Source: Pagrus major
Taxonomy: Eukaryota; Chordata; Actinopteri; Spariformes; Sparidae
Assembly: GCF_040436345.1 (NCBI RefSeq)
Contig: NC_133224.1
Coordinates: forward strand, 13,291,703-13,355,702
Direction: 5' to 3'
DNA length: 64,000 bases
In this document: positions 10,801 to 21,860 of the stretch, piece by piece
How positions within the stretch are numbered: position 1 is the first letter of the stretch
Layout: every line of letters begins with the position of its first letter
The notes under the pieces: model-generated
Databases searched by the model: none
The model's input: only the letters and a program-made list of their open reading frames with translations
What the model was told of the DNA's origin: nothing
Translations under genes and position numbers: made by a program

Positions 10801-13397
10801 TCAAGTTTTAACCGAACACACAAAGCGATGACCTCTGCTTGTCTTGCAGTCCCTGATTTGCCACTTTGCCCTCCTCCACACCAGAACACACTTTTTGTTC
10901 CCCTTCGTTTTGGAGCGAGAGGGTGTCTTCCTCCAGTTAGTGTAGCTGACGGGCTCTCCGCCTGCCCACTCCCAATGTCCTCGGCCCTCTCTGTCGTTCA
11001 GGCCTGAAACAAGAGGAAAGGAATCAGTTGGTCACAGTAAAGAAGTTGTACTCATACACAGTCCCACTACAGTGCGTTACAGTGTTGAATATTATAAATT
11101 CTCATGTTGACAAATAACTAAATTAAATACTTTTACTCATTACTACTTATTCATTGACATGATCCAAAAGCCAACTGTGAGTTAAAGCAGTATAAACATA
11201 ACACAACTAATGAGCATTGACCTGGGTCACTCCCTAATAATTCAATCCAACAAGCATCATAGATACTGTTAATAATGACAAGACAGTCAGCCAACTCATG
11301 TGGGATGGATTGAATGTGGATGTACACGTACATATGCAGAATATGTACAGACTTGATATTTATCATCTAGGCTCTGACTGTGTCACTCCCCACGAGGAGA
11401 CACTGACCTGTGCACAGCAGGGCTCGGGGAGTGACGATGACATCTCAGAGTCTACAGGTGGATGTTGGGGTGCAGGTGGAGTTTTTCAAATGTTACATTA
11501 ACAGCAGCAGTAGCAGCAAGTGATTCATGTCACCTATCATATCACACTGACCTTGTAAAGAGGATCAGGTTTCATAAGTGAGGTGGGCTATTTTTGAAAT
11601 GTTAAGCTTCTGTGCTTCAGTGCTCCACACCGGAGCCCCGCAGGGCTGTGTGCTCAGCCCCTCCTGTTCACACTGTACACTCCCAGACATCAGGAGAACT
11701 CTGAAGTATGCAGACATCTGCAAGTCATTTGCTTGGACAAAGTTACTTTTGGTTGAGCTACATGTTTAACAAGGCTTTATGTAAACAAATCCAGCAGATT
11801 AGTGTGTTCTGCCATCAGCTGGTAGCCACTCATTGTGTGCTGCTGCCTGTTAATAGTGACAGAAGCGTGGGTAGTTGGATTGATGACGTTAGACGGGGGC
11901 TCCACTTCCTGATTAAGGTTCCTTGTGGATTATTCAGATTTCAGAACTAGAGAATAAACTTGATATTCACCACATTTCAAATGATGAAGCTCTGTGCAAC
12001 TAGCACAGTCAATCAAGGGCTGCATTTAATCATTACAGAGCAGTTATAATCATAAAACATGTGAAAAATATATATAATTCTATGTTTTTTATAGGTATTC
12101 AAAATGAATTCTTTAATCATCAGACGAGGAACAATAAATACCAGTCACTCATAAAGGGACAATATGACCATAACAATAATATTAATGAATCAACAGTTAT
12201 TATAATAATGATTATTAGACTGTTGATCCACTTCTGGTGACCATCTTGGTCCTCTGCACGTCCACTGAATGTATGTTCAGTGTCTGTGACAGAGGCCCTC
12301 TCATGGAGTAAAGGCTTGTGTATTTTATATTCAGTTTTGTTCCAGTTGAAGTTGAAGTCTGCCTCTACTGTTGGAACAGCTGAGACTGAGACTGCACAGA
12401 TTCCTCTCGACATCTTTGTCTAAAGTAACATTACACAGATAGTGAAGGTAAAAGCAGAAAACTGTTCACTACTTTGGACAGCTCTCATATAAATGTTTTG
12501 AGAGACGCCACCGCAGTGACGGCCACTTGTATAACTCTGGTACTTTGAGAATAAAAGTTGATGGAGCGTCCCTTTAACATGAGAGACTCTGTTTTCCATA
12601 ACAATTCATTTAAGGAATTTTAAATAATCTCCGAACCAGAATTCTTATTGCTGTCTTGCCTGTAATGAAATGTGACGACTGACCTTTGACCTCAGCTCAT
12701 CTAATGGGATCCACTCCTAAGTATACATGTATTCTGGCATTATTTATTCCTTTTTCTGGATGTTGATGTGTGAGGAGCCTTAACACCATACCGTGGTGCC
12801 GGGGTCGGGATAGGTTGAGCATTTTTCAAATTTTTCTGTTTGCCCCAGTTGTTTAATATTGTTGTTTCACTTTAATGTTTGTTTGTTGTTCCTTTTTCTC
12901 CTCCCCATGACTTTAACAAGTGAGAACACACGTGCATCATCCCATCCACACTGGACATGTTATTTCTGAAAGAAAATAAAAATAATAATAAAAAATGAAG
13001 CTGAACGATGTTGCAACAAATGATCCAGATAAATACTTATCCAAAATGGTTTTCTTCCACTAAAGTCCCACAGCCAGTCCATGTCTACTTTAGAGAGAAC
13101 GCTCGCAAGCGTGCCTTTATATCTGAAATCAAGACGACAAGAGGGAAAGCTGTACTCAAAAGAATCATTCACAGTGCATATTATTCTGATGATATAGTGA
13201 CAGACAACTAATCAGAAGCATGTGTGTACATTAAGTCTGTCTCAGTTTCTCTTCGAACACGCAGCTCCATGTTAACCTCACCTCTCCCTGCAGGCCCTGT
13301 TAGCTGTGCTCCATGTCACCTTGTGCTCCGTGCTGAGGGTGTAACAGTGGCCACGGTGAAAGGTCCAGCCCTGGGGACACGTCTGAGCACTCACCAT
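10801..13397 (-). pseudogene. Orphan copy of the FREM1 C-type lectin exons
   Basis: Three exons on the minus strand match the FREM1 lectin exons in the right arm: 13,397-13,282, 13,122-13,037 and 11,003-10,801 (stop TCA on the plus strand at 10,801). Sizes (116, 86, 203 bp) and phases are preserved, and every frame is open. Exon 1 is base-for-base identical to its counterpart. Exon 2 differs by one Val-to-Ala change and by A instead of G as the last exonic base before GT, which weakens the donor and changes the conserved Gly of WIGL to Ser. Exon 3 differs at about four residues, including GHWEW here versus GRWEW in the right copy. The duplication starts inside the preceding intron, so no signal peptide, Calx-beta or linker exon accompanies it, and an L1 relic lies upstream. 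It is probably non-functional unless spliced to a new promoter. Confidence 0.75.
12120..12413 (-). other. Intronic 97-residue ORF, conserved in both duplication arms
   Basis: This open frame lies in the intron between lectin exons 2 and 3. Its counterpart is at 32,585-32,872 on the plus strand (95 residues). From PTVEADFNFNW to the stop the two predicted peptides look identical. The N-termini differ by two small deletions (2 and 4 bases) that together restore the frame. The C-terminus is Ile/Leu-rich and membrane-like (SLIIIIIITVDSLILLLW), but this comes from an AT-rich (ATT)n-like run. No homology is recognised. Chance is the default explanation. Confidence 0.2.
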
Positions 13398-13962
13398 CTG
13401 GGTTTCAGGAGGAAATGGGGACATATGATGACATTTGTAGGCAAACATGATTGATTACAAATGAGTATTTAGGAAATCTTTAGAGACATCAGTGTTTTGT
13501 CTAAGAAAGACAAAAAGTCACTCCAAAAGTATCATCTACAAATTTTTCACATGGAGCTCCACAGGGCTCTATCCTCCATCCACTACTTTTCAGTTTTTTA
13601 ATCATTCACAAGGACATTATTGACTTGTATCACTCCTGGTGATCTGCGCCCCTTTACTCTGTTGAAAAACTACATTTCCAACATTCATTTATGAATGTTA
13701 TTATCCTAGTCATCGTTTTTTTTATCCGTTTGCTGAAAAAATTAATGTAAAGTATTTAAAAATGTGCTACTTTAGCTCTTATGCAACATGGAATCTGCAA
13801 AGTACCTTTTAACTAAAATCAAATAATACATCTATTGGAGGGAAGAGTAGGATGTATTGGAGTGGAAGTATAAAATAGAAAAAAAAATGAAAGCACAAAA
13901 CCTCAAAATTGAACTTGAGTAATATTCTTGAGTAAATGTACTTACTTACATCACATCACTGA

Positions 13963-14312
13963 TGTCCCTGTGGCAGCACCCCCTGCGGTCATGGACCATG
14001 ATTCCTCTCGGTGTGCGCGGCCCCCAAAGGTAGCTTCTTCCTCATCTCGGTGCCCAGCCATGTCTCCTCAGTGACAGCTAGTGTAGGTGTGTGAGTGTGA
14101 GCATGTGGGTATGTGTGTGTGTGTGTGTGTGTATGCCTGCGTATGTGCCTGAGTGTGTATGTATTTGTGTATTTCTGTGTGTATATTTGTGGGGGTGGGA
14201 GGTTTGGGTTTTCATGGTTATTCTTTGTTGTTCATGGTTTTTCTTTGTTGATTTTATCCTCTGTGAGGCACTTTGTGCTACTTGATGTATGAAAAGTGCC
14301 ATACAAATAAAA
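13963..14312 (+). other. Spacer with GT microsatellite and LINE/SINE 3' tail
   Basis: After the duplication arm there is unremarkable sequence, then a (GT)n run at about 14,112-14,133. From about 14,236 follows a retroposon-type 3' tail: a GAGGCACTTTGTGCTAC motif and TGAAAAGTGCCATACAAATA, which precede terminal microsatellites in many fish LINEs and SINEs. The tail leads directly into the pentamer array at 14,313. No coding sequence is present. Confidence 0.6.
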
Positions 14313-14367
14313 GTTGATTTGATTTGATTTGATTTGATTTGATTTGATTTGATTTGATTTGATTTGA
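14313..14367 (+). repeat. (TTGAT)n pentamer microsatellite at a retroposon tail
   Basis: About eleven perfect copies of TTGAT/GATTT follow a retroposon 3' tail (ATACAAATAAAAG). Variable 3' terminal repeats of this kind mark the end of L2/CR1-type LINEs and the SINEs that borrow their tails. The array abuts the truncated 3' end of the minus-strand L1 element. Read on the minus strand it adds an (IKSNQ)n peptide to the L1 frame, which is artefactual. Confidence 0.85.
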
Positions 14368-17300
14368 ACGTCGTCAGCTAAGAGCCCTATGAGATGCTCC
14401 TGCTTTCCTATATGGATTCCTTTTAAGTTGTTACTTTGTCTGATCATTTGTGCCAGTGGTTCAATAAATATAGCAAACAAGGTAGGGCTAAGACAACATC
14501 CTTGACGAGTTCCTTGCTGTAAGACAAATCTATCAGTTAGGTGTCCATTAATTTTTATCCTCGCTGTAGGTTCTTGGTAGAGGCCTTGAATACATTGTAT
14601 TAACTGTTCTTGAATCCCTAGTTTCCCGCAAACCTGATACAGAAATTTCCAATTGACACAGTCAAAGGCCTTTTCTGCATCAAGGCTCACTAGTACTGCT
14701 CTCAGGCCCTGTCTTTGGATCTGATCTATTATGTGGAGGATACGTCTAATGTTATCCTGAGTCTGCCTGCCTGTAATAAAACCTGACTGATCTTCATCTA
14801 TCAAGTCAGGCATAAAATTTTCGAATCTTTTGGAAATTATTGAAGTAAAGATCTTATAATCCACATTTAGAATTGAAATGGGTCTATAGGATTCACAAAG
14901 TTCTTTATTTTTTCCTTGCTTTGGAATAACTGAAATTATGGCCTCTTTCCATGAGGGGGGCAGTTTGCCCTCTGTTAGAGTCAGATTGAAAGAATTCAGA
15001 AGTAGCGGAGGTAATTCCTCCCTAAATGTTTTATACCACTCGCTGGGGAATCCATCACTACCTGGCGTTTTGTTTGATTTTAATCTGCTAATTGCGGCAT
15101 CTAGTTCCTTTTTTGTGATGTTGGAAATTAGTTTTCTATTTTGCTCTTCTCCAATAGCTGGTAAGTCCAATGAATCAAGGAAATCTTTCATTTCACACTC
15201 TCCTTTTGCTGTGGGTTGGGTGTATATGTTTTCATAGTAATCTTTAAAAACCCTTTCTATTTCTTCAGCTTCGAATAGTAGTTGTTTCGCTAAGGGGTCT
15301 CTAATCATATGTATTGTGTGAGAAGCTTGCTGGACCTGAAGTCTTCTTGCCAAATATTTATATGCTTTAGAGCCTGATTCATAGTAGGTCTGTTTAATGA
15401 ATCTTAGTTTTTTCTCAACCTCTTGACTTAGGATGTCATCTATCTGCTGTCTCACACTGATTATTTGTTGTAAAGATGGTTCATCTTTATTATTTTTATG
15501 TTGCTGTTCCAGTGTTATTAATTGTTTAACCAACTTCTTAAAGTCTTCCTCTCTAGTCTTTTTTTGGTAAGCTGCCCTCGCTATTAACCTCCCTCTCATT
15601 ACAGCTTTAACCGTGTCCCATAGTATGGTAAAATCCACTGGGCTGTCCAAGTTGTCCTCCATGCAGCGTTTAATCTCTTTCTTAACCTCCTCCTGTGTTT
15701 TCCGGTTATTCAGCATACCCACATTTAATCTCCATAGTGTATTTTTATTTCTCCGAATTAGACGAACAATGAGGTAAGTAATACTGTGATCAGACAAATC
15801 AGTTACCCCTATTTTACATTCCTCTACTCTATATCTGTCTATTGTGTTTATAAAAAAATAGTCTAACTAAAATAGTCTACTCTGGAGTACACTGAGTGTG
15901 GAGCAGAATAATGTGTGTAGTCCCTCTCTATTGACCAAAGTAACTAGATTATTATCCAATTTCCCTTTTACTATTACATATCTCCCTTCTTTGTCGTTTA
16001 TTTCTTTAATGACTTCAAAACTGACAGAGTTGGAAATTAATATTGCGACTCCTCTCTTTGGACCTTTCTTAAATGAACTAAAGAAGGCATTTTTAAATCC
16101 AAATGTCCTCAGTTTATCGTGTTCTTGCTGAGGTAGATGCGTTTCTTGTAAATATATCACTTGAATCACTTTTCCTCTTTTAATTGGATTGTTTAAGCCA
16201 TTCACATTTAAGGATGCTATTCTCACGTTATTACGCTGCATTACTTATAAGGATAAAGACAAAAGAAAACATCAGTAGCCCCACTAACATTGCCAAAACG
16301 GTGGCATGGAACAAACAGAGCAAATACAACAGATGAACTTCCAAACAATTGAGGATCTTTCCCTCCGGGATCCCTCCTTGCGCTGCCACTCCATCGCTGT
16401 GCGGAGCCGTGGCTCCAGCCCGTCCGCTGCCGCGGTCGTCAGTGTCGGTGTCCTCTCTGCGAGTTCGTGTTTCTCAAATTCCTCCTTCACCTCCTCGGCG
16501 CTGTTGTAGGTTCGAGTCCCCGTCTCCCAATGGATCCTCATCCTGGTGAATGGCGTCTGAAACCGGACGCCTTTCTCCTTCAAGATTCTTTAGCAGCGTT
16601 ATATTCCTTTCTCTTTTGAACAACCTCTGTCGCGTAGTCATGATCGAATGACACGACTTTGTTTCCCAGTTCTATTTTCTTTCTCCATACCTCTCTCAGG
16701 ACTCTCTTTGGTAGTGAATTCCAGAAAGTTCACCATGATGGGTCTCGGCTGGGCTCCGTCTGCAGGCTTCTGTGCAAGTGACCGATGCGCTCTTTGAATT
16801 TGGAAATTAAAAACGTCCGGCAGGTGGAGTTCACGTCTGAGCAGGTCTTGAACAAACTTGGCCGCAGATTCACCCTCTTCTCCCTCTGTAACTCCGTAGA
16901 TACGGAGATTATTTCTCCTCGATCTGGACTCCAAATCGGTTAACTTATCCTGAAGAGCTTTGTGTTCTCTCAGTGAGATAATAAGCGTTGTTAGCCTCCT
17001 GTGCCCAATGTTCCAGCTTTTCAATCCGCAACTCAGCCGCATTGATCTTGCCGCTCTGTAGCTGCTGTTCAGTGGCAAGTTGTTGGTTTATATCTTGTTT
17101 GAAATCATCCAAGTCTTTTTTCACGTCTCTCCTCAGTGTTTCTTCAAATGAGCGAAGGGCATCTTTTATTTCTGTTTTTAAATCCCGTATCTCCTTGCTG
17201 ATAATTTCTAGATCCGAGCCCATTTCCGGCTCACTTCCAGCGAGGTGTGTTGTCTCATGGCCGCCATCTCCTACCATTTCACGGTTAGCTAGCGGTTCCT

Positions 17301-17530
17301 CCATTTCGTCTGTCGCTGTGTTTTTAGTCCGAGTGAGTCGAGTTTTCCTTCCCATTCCAACTTTTCCCCAGTCACATTACAGTCAGTATGATTTCTAGCT
17401 CTAGTTATTCGAGTTTTCGGGGAGTTTTTACCCTTGACTATCAGGAGCTTTGATGCCACGCAGCCTACCACTCCATGTCCAAACCGGAAGTCTCCGATCT
17501 CGATCATTTTCATGATAAAATTCTCCACGA
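14368..17530 (-). mobile_element. L1-like LINE with ORF1, partial EN and RT; 3' truncated
   Basis: Read on the minus strand, ORF1 comes first (17,355-16,284, broken by frame changes near 16,985 and 16,620). It has a basic start, a long coiled coil, an RRM-like block with NNLRIYGVTEGEEGES, and a C-terminal piece with TYNSAEEVKEEF. ORF2 follows from 16,241: an endonuclease start (RIASLNVNGLNNPIKRGK, LQETHL, KRGVAILI) broken off near 15,930, then a long RT frame (15,797 downward). The RT has TPGSDGFPSEWYK, YRPISILNVDYKIF, DQSGFITGRQTQDNIRR, SLDAEKAFDCVNW and QQGTRQGCCLSP. The copy stops at LLADDV, where the catalytic motif would be YADD. The rest of RT and the C-terminus are missing, which is the opposite of normal 5' truncation. 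A large part of the endonuclease is deleted. Confidence 0.85.
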
Positions 17531-17579
17531 TAACGATGATAAATTCATGACATTTATTTTCGATACAGTTATTTTTGAG

Positions 17580-18200
17580 TCCGTTTTCCTTTACCTAGAA
17601 AACACTACATCAACAGCCAATCGCACAGCAGAGAAACAGATGCACGTGGTTGACGCATGTTTCCAGCCCCTCCCACTCACAACTACTCAGAGTGACGGTG
17701 ACCACCTGTGTGTCCAGCCGAAACCGAGTGCGAGAAAACTGCGAAAGACAAAGAAATTGTACCGAAGAAAGGTCATACCACTTCGGTTATTTGGAAATAG
17801 TTCTGCTACCTGAAGTCTGACAAAGGACAGACCACCATTAGGTGCAAAATGTGTCGGTGACCAGTCCTCAGCAGAACTGGAAACACCACCAACCTCTTCC
17901 ATCATCTCAAAAGGTACCGTCCCAAACAGGACTCCGAAAGTATGAGTTAGCGCTATCATGCTAGCGTCAGCCTCCCCTCAAGTAGCCAACAGCCCAGCCC
18001 CACTGCTTCTACTAGTCAAACTTCAGTTCAACCAACAGTTGCCGCTGCTTTTTACCCTATATGAGAAGAAACCGAAGCGACACAAAGACATAATCAGCGC
18101 AGTTATGTACTGTATCGATAAAGATATGATGCCTATAAGCACGGTTGAGGGTGAGGGAAGCGGCTGCCCAGGCTCCAGCTAAAGCCACAGGAAAGACATA
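17580..18200 (+). pseudogene. hAT (ZBED-type) transposase, N-terminal remnant
   Basis: The plus strand encodes a decayed BED zinc finger: SVIWK then a stop, LKSDKGQTTIRCKMCR, a stop, and PVLSRTGNTTNLFHHLKRYRP, which supplies a CxxC and HxxxxH-like pattern. It continues into the typical ZBED linker and dimerisation start, KRHKDIISAVMYCIDKDMMP followed by STVEGEG. Two in-frame stops and loss of similarity after about 18,170 show that it is dead. The catalytic RNase-H-like and C-terminal dimerisation regions are absent. A separate fragment of a similar transposase lies at 54.5-55.7 kb. Confidence 0.75.
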
Positions 18201-19735
18201 ATGATGAAAAACAGGAAAATGCAACAAGGCTCAAGGTTAGATTAGGCAACTGGGTTCAGTTTAAATAAGGCGAGCAGTGAAGTGAAGTGTATTATAACTA
18301 ATTTAAACAGCCTTTAAATCAGTGTACACTCCAAAAAAAGTGACATTTAAGTATTTTAATTACATGTAAAACTTTCATTTAATTCAATATAGTTCCATGT
18401 TACATTTAATGCAAAGTTTTTCTATCATGTTGAGTTCAAAGTGTCTAAATTAAATAACTAGGTGTGGGATGGATCATAGTATGGAGGACTGAAACTGCCC
18501 AAATCATAAATATATAAATAAATATATGGCTCAATAAATATATGAATATGCCATTAAACACGACAAAAATAAAACTGAAAATAAATTTAGGCAATTAAAA
18601 CTGGGGTCGGTAAATTGGAAAAACCATCAAGCCAAGGCTAGTTTTTGAAAATATCCAGCCGGTAAACCCTGCCCCCTGTACTCAGGCCTCTCTCCAAAGC
18701 TGCTCCCCCCGAAATATGAACGCTCACTGTCCGACGACTGCCGAATACCGCCGACGGAGTCCGAATCCTCACAAGTGGCATGGAGGAGAGTGTATCGGTG
18801 CATCGTTTTCATCACAACATTGTGCACCCATTTAACAATATATGCCAAATCAATCAACGTCTCTGTATTTTTATATCAAAATCCAGTCATGTCTTTTTCG
18901 TGTAAAAGAAAATCCTTACAAAAGGCTGAACCAAACAATTTCAACCAATAATATCATGACATCCATCCATCAATCAATCTTCAACTTTAAGCAGTGAGCG
19001 AACAGCACAGAGCTCAGATTTCATGTCAGAAAAACACGACTAGAGCAAAGTGTTTCACTGATTAATTTACTAAAGACAAATGTACAACTTAACTCCCTGA
19101 TTTGGGTAAAACTGATCATATAGAAATGTATATGATCGTAATCATAATTAATATTTTCCTCATTAAGGATGTAGTATTGCAGCCACTTCTCGTTGTGGCC
19201 ACACTTTGGATATTACTTATTTTGTTTCTGGCGTTGTGATTTCTGACATCTGAAACATCTTTATGCATATGGAACAAATGCACTTTTTACTGTGTATTTT
19301 GAATCTATTTTGTTGTTATTATTGTGGCAGCACGGCGCTGCCCAGTGCTGAAGTTGTTCACTTCAGCACCTGAAAGACGTTTTATTCTGTTGTATATTCT
19401 TTTGCCAAATGAAATGACAAACTAAATTTATATTGAATGTGCTGCGTGCCACATTGGCTTTCATTGAAAAAACAAATACTTCCTAATAAAGTAACTCTGA
19501 AGTCATGAAAATCAACTATTTTTGTCATCCCCGCATGTTTTGGTCCAGCCAATTTGTTTGTTTTATATTAATTTAAGTTATTGGATTTTTTTTCATTTTC
19601 AGTTGCATTACATTTTAGGTATTCCATCTAAAAATAAAAAGAAGTTTAAAAAAAAAAAAAAAAAGTTTTGAAAGTTTGAAAAACAAAACATCAAAGGCAG
19701 CGGAATGTGATGATGCAAACAACAAAAAAAATCCA
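18201..19735. other. AT-rich intergenic sequence, no gene seen
   Basis: I see no convincing coding sequence. The stretch contains an (AAATA)n-rich patch at about 18,505-18,560 similar in flavour to one at 27,975-28,180, and a poly(A) run at about 19,648-19,663. No inverted terminal repeats or splice-bounded exons were recognised. Confidence 0.6.
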
Positions 19736-19737
19736 AA

Positions 19738-19790
19738 GATCAAAGCTTCAAGATCAAAGCTTCAAGATCAAAGCTCCAAGATCAAAGACC
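19738..19790 (+). repeat. Short 14-bp tandem repeat upstream of the repeat-protein ORF
   Basis: The unit AGATCAAAGCTTCA is repeated about 3.5 times with small changes, ending about 165 bp before the ATG of the 634-residue ORF. It may be part of its 5' region or simply a small satellite. No promoter motif is evident. Confidence 0.6.
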
Positions 19791-19892
19791 AAAAGTACAA
19801 ATACTACATAAGAACCTCTGAGCTTGACAAGATATACTGAAGGAGGTTTGATAAGATACAGATAACGAGATAACGCTGATTTAGAATTAATA

Positions 19893-21225
19893 CCAAAAAC
19901 ACAAATAGACATCAACAAGAGGCAGGAAGGAGTAGAGATCCATCCGCAACAAATCATGGACATTTCTGAGAGGATGATACATGCTGAAACTGCTAGGAAA
20001 AACAACACAAGACTCCTTCATATGCAGGCGAACCAGGAGAATCTAGAACTGGCTGTATTTAGAAAAGGCCTCCGTCAACAGCAGAGAAAAGAGGAACATG
20101 ATTTTCAAGTCCACAAGATAGAACAGTTTAATCAAATAGACACGAACAACAGGCAGGAAGGAGTAGAGATCCATCCGCAACAAATCATGGACATTTCTGA
20201 GAGGATGATACATGCTGAAACTGCTAGGAAAAACAACACAAGACTCCTTCATATGCAGGCGAACAAGGAGAATCTAGAACTGGCTGAATTTAGAAAAGGT
20301 CTCCGTCAACAGCAGAGAAAAAAGGAACATGATTTTCAAGTACACAAGATAGAACAGTTTAATCAAATAGACACAAAAAACAGGCAGGAAGGAGTAGAGA
20401 TCCATCCGCAACAAATCATGGACATTTCTGAAAGGATGATACATGCTGAAACTGCTAGGAAAAACAACACAAGACTCCTTCATATACAGGCGAACAAGGA
20501 GAATCTAGAACTGGCTGAATTTAGAAAAGGCCTCCATCAACAGCAGAGAAAAAAGGAACATGATTTTCAAGTACACAAGATAGAACAGTTTAATCAAATA
20601 GACACAAACAACAGGCAGGAAGGAGTAGAGATCCATCCGCAACAAATCATGGACATTTCTGAAAGGATGATACATGCTGAAACTGCTAGGAAAAACAACA
20701 CAAGACTCCTTCATATACAGGCGAACAAGGAGAATCTAGAACTGGCTGAATTTAGAAAAGGCCTCCGTCAACAGCAGAGAAAAAAGGAACATGATTTTCA
20801 AGTACACAATATAAAACAGTTTAATCAAATAGACACGAACAACAGGCAGGAAGGAGTAGAGATCCATCCGCAACAAATCATGGACGTTTCTGAGAGGATG
20901 TTACATCCTGAAACTGCTAGGAAAAACAACACAAGACTCCTTCATATGCAGGCGAACAAGGAGAATCTAGAACTGGCTGAATTTAGAAAAGGTCTCCGTC
21001 AACAGCAGAGAAAAAAGGAACATGATTTTCAAGTACACAATATAAAACAGTTTAATCAAATAGACACGAACAACAGGCAGGAAGGAGTAGAGATCCATCC
21101 GCAACAAATCATGGACGTTTCTGAGAGGATGTTACATCCTGAAACTGCTAGGAAAAACAACACAAGACTCCTTCATATGCAGGCGAACCAGGAGAATCTA
21201 GAACTAGCTGAATTTAGAAAAGGAC
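19893..21225 (+). repeat. 231-bp coding tandem repeat (77-residue unit, about 5.7 copies)
   Basis: Units begin at 19,956, 20,187, 20,418, 20,649, 20,880 and 21,111, an exact 231-bp period with no frame-breaking indels. A partial unit precedes the first ATG from about 19,893, and the last unit breaks off after about 40 codons. Copies differ by few substitutions; units 5 and 6 share private changes (DVSERMLHPE), pointing to recent unit-by-unit duplication. The consensus contains ERMIHAETARKNNTRLLH and QQQRKKEHDFQVHKIEQFNQ. Confidence 0.95.
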
Positions 21226-21860
21226 GACGACAAATGGATAAAGAAAGAGACACAAAGTATGGAGAGATGATGCTGTCTCAAGAGGAAGAAAATATCAGGC
21301 AGCATCAGGATGAGGTCTCTCAGAGAAAGCTTCAAGAACTTTCTGGAACAGAATACCTGAGAAAGCAAATGAAAGAAAAGGAGCTTCAGAAACGCAGAGA
21401 AATAATCAAGGACCTTGCACTACAAGAACAGGAGGAAAGACATCAGGCAATTAAAAAGGAAGCTGAGTCAATGAAAAGCCTCTTCAAATCTCAACTGGAG
21501 AAGCACATGGAAACACTTAAAATGGAGGATGAGAAAGCCAAACTTGAACAACTTCAATATGAAGAAAGGGATCTGCAATTCAAGATTAAAAAGTCAGAGC
21601 TGACCACGAAGTGCATTTCCAATACAGTTAAAAACACCTTAGCTGCAAGGGATGCACACAAAGGGAGGGCTGGTGTCAAGTTTGGTGTGGACAGGTCTAG
21701 TTTGGCTTCTGCATCTACCATGAAAAGACAGCCCAGAGATTTCATGACTAAACCTCAGAACACCATAGTGCTGCTGCGTCGAAACAAAGTGGAGTCTAAA
21801 CTGGCACCCTGCCTTCCACCCATCCAAAATTTAGTCAAGAGGGGTTGCAAAAACATCTAA
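19956..21860 (+). CDS. Unrecognised 634-residue repetitive coiled-coil protein
   Basis: A single intact open frame runs from ATG 19,956 to the stop at 21,858-21,860. An in-frame TAA at 19,863 lies upstream, and the open stretch before the ATG already encodes the end of a repeat unit, so an upstream exon or earlier start is possible. Residues 1 to about 425 are roughly six 77-residue repeats, highly charged and helical. Residues about 430-560 form a long Glu/Lys/Gln-rich coiled coil (EKELQKRREIIKDLALQEQE). The last 75 residues are basic and less helical (ARDAHKGRAGVKFGVD, KPQNTIVLLRRNKVESK). There is no signal peptide or membrane segment. I do not recognise the family; the composition suggests a filament, cilium or centrosome-type scaffold, but that is inference. 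Part of the C-terminal region is duplicated as a fragment at 23,222-23,390. A single intact intronless frame is consistent with a real gene or young retrogene. Confidence 0.65.
   Translation: MDISERMIHAETARKNNTRLLHMQANQENLELAVFRKGLRQQQRKEEHDFQVHKIEQFNQIDTNNRQEGVEIHPQQIMDISERMIHAETARKNNTRLLHMQANKENLELAEFRKGLRQQQRKKEHDFQVHKIEQFNQIDTKNRQEGVEIHPQQIMDISERMIHAETARKNNTRLLHIQANKENLELAEFRKGLHQQQRKKEHDFQVHKIEQFNQIDTNNRQEGVEIHPQQIMDISERMIHAETARKNNTRLLHIQANKENLELAEFRKGLRQQQRKKEHDFQVHNIKQFNQIDTNNRQEGVEIHPQQIMDVSERMLHPETARKNNTRLLHMQANKENLELAEFRKGLRQQQRKKEHDFQVHNIKQFNQIDTNNRQEGVEIHPQQIMDVSERMLHPETARKNNTRLLHMQANQENLELAEFRKGRRQMDKERDTKYGEMMLSQEEENIRQHQDEVSQRKLQELSGTEYLRKQMKEKELQKRREIIKDLALQEQEERHQAIKKEAESMKSLFKSQLEKHMETLKMEDEKAKLEQLQYEERDLQFKIKKSELTTKCISNTVKNTLAARDAHKGRAGVKFGVDRSSLASASTMKRQPRDFMTKPQNTIVLLRRNKVESKLAPCLPPIQNLVKRGCKNI

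Larger units (their letters stand above)
7603..13962 (-). repeat. Left arm of a 6.3-kb inverted segmental duplication
   Basis: The whole block is the reverse complement of 31,018-37,346 with scattered substitutions and small indels. Outer homology begins at AAGCACTTTGTACATGAC (7,603) and matches the right arm's end at 37,346. Inner homology ends at CATCACATCACTGA (13,962), matching 31,018. The arms are 6,360 and 6,329 bp with about 17 kb between them. The block contains three C-type lectin exons, a dispersed element starting AAAGGTCCAGTGTGTAGG (about 9,189), another starting AAAGGAACAGTTCACCC (about 10,387), and two short LINE RT relics with GAPQG motifs (about 11,630 and 13,553). The part from 7,603 to 10,800 holds nothing else I can recognise. 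Confidence 0.92.

Noticed and set aside
13224-13454. Plus-strand ORF over the left-arm lectin exon (and its partner at 31,526-31,711)
   Set aside because: It is antisense to a recognised exon and shows no splice-independent coding signal.
14078-14302. His/Thr-rich ORF near 14.1 kb
   Set aside because: Encoded by the GT/CA microsatellite; no other support.
20043-20714. Three near-identical 69-codon minus-strand ORFs at 231-bp spacing
   Set aside because: They are antisense shadows of the coding tandem repeat on the plus strand.
19893-21225. CRISPR-like regular repeat
   Set aside because: Units are 231 bp with no unique spacers, lie in a protein-coding frame, and the genome is vertebrate.
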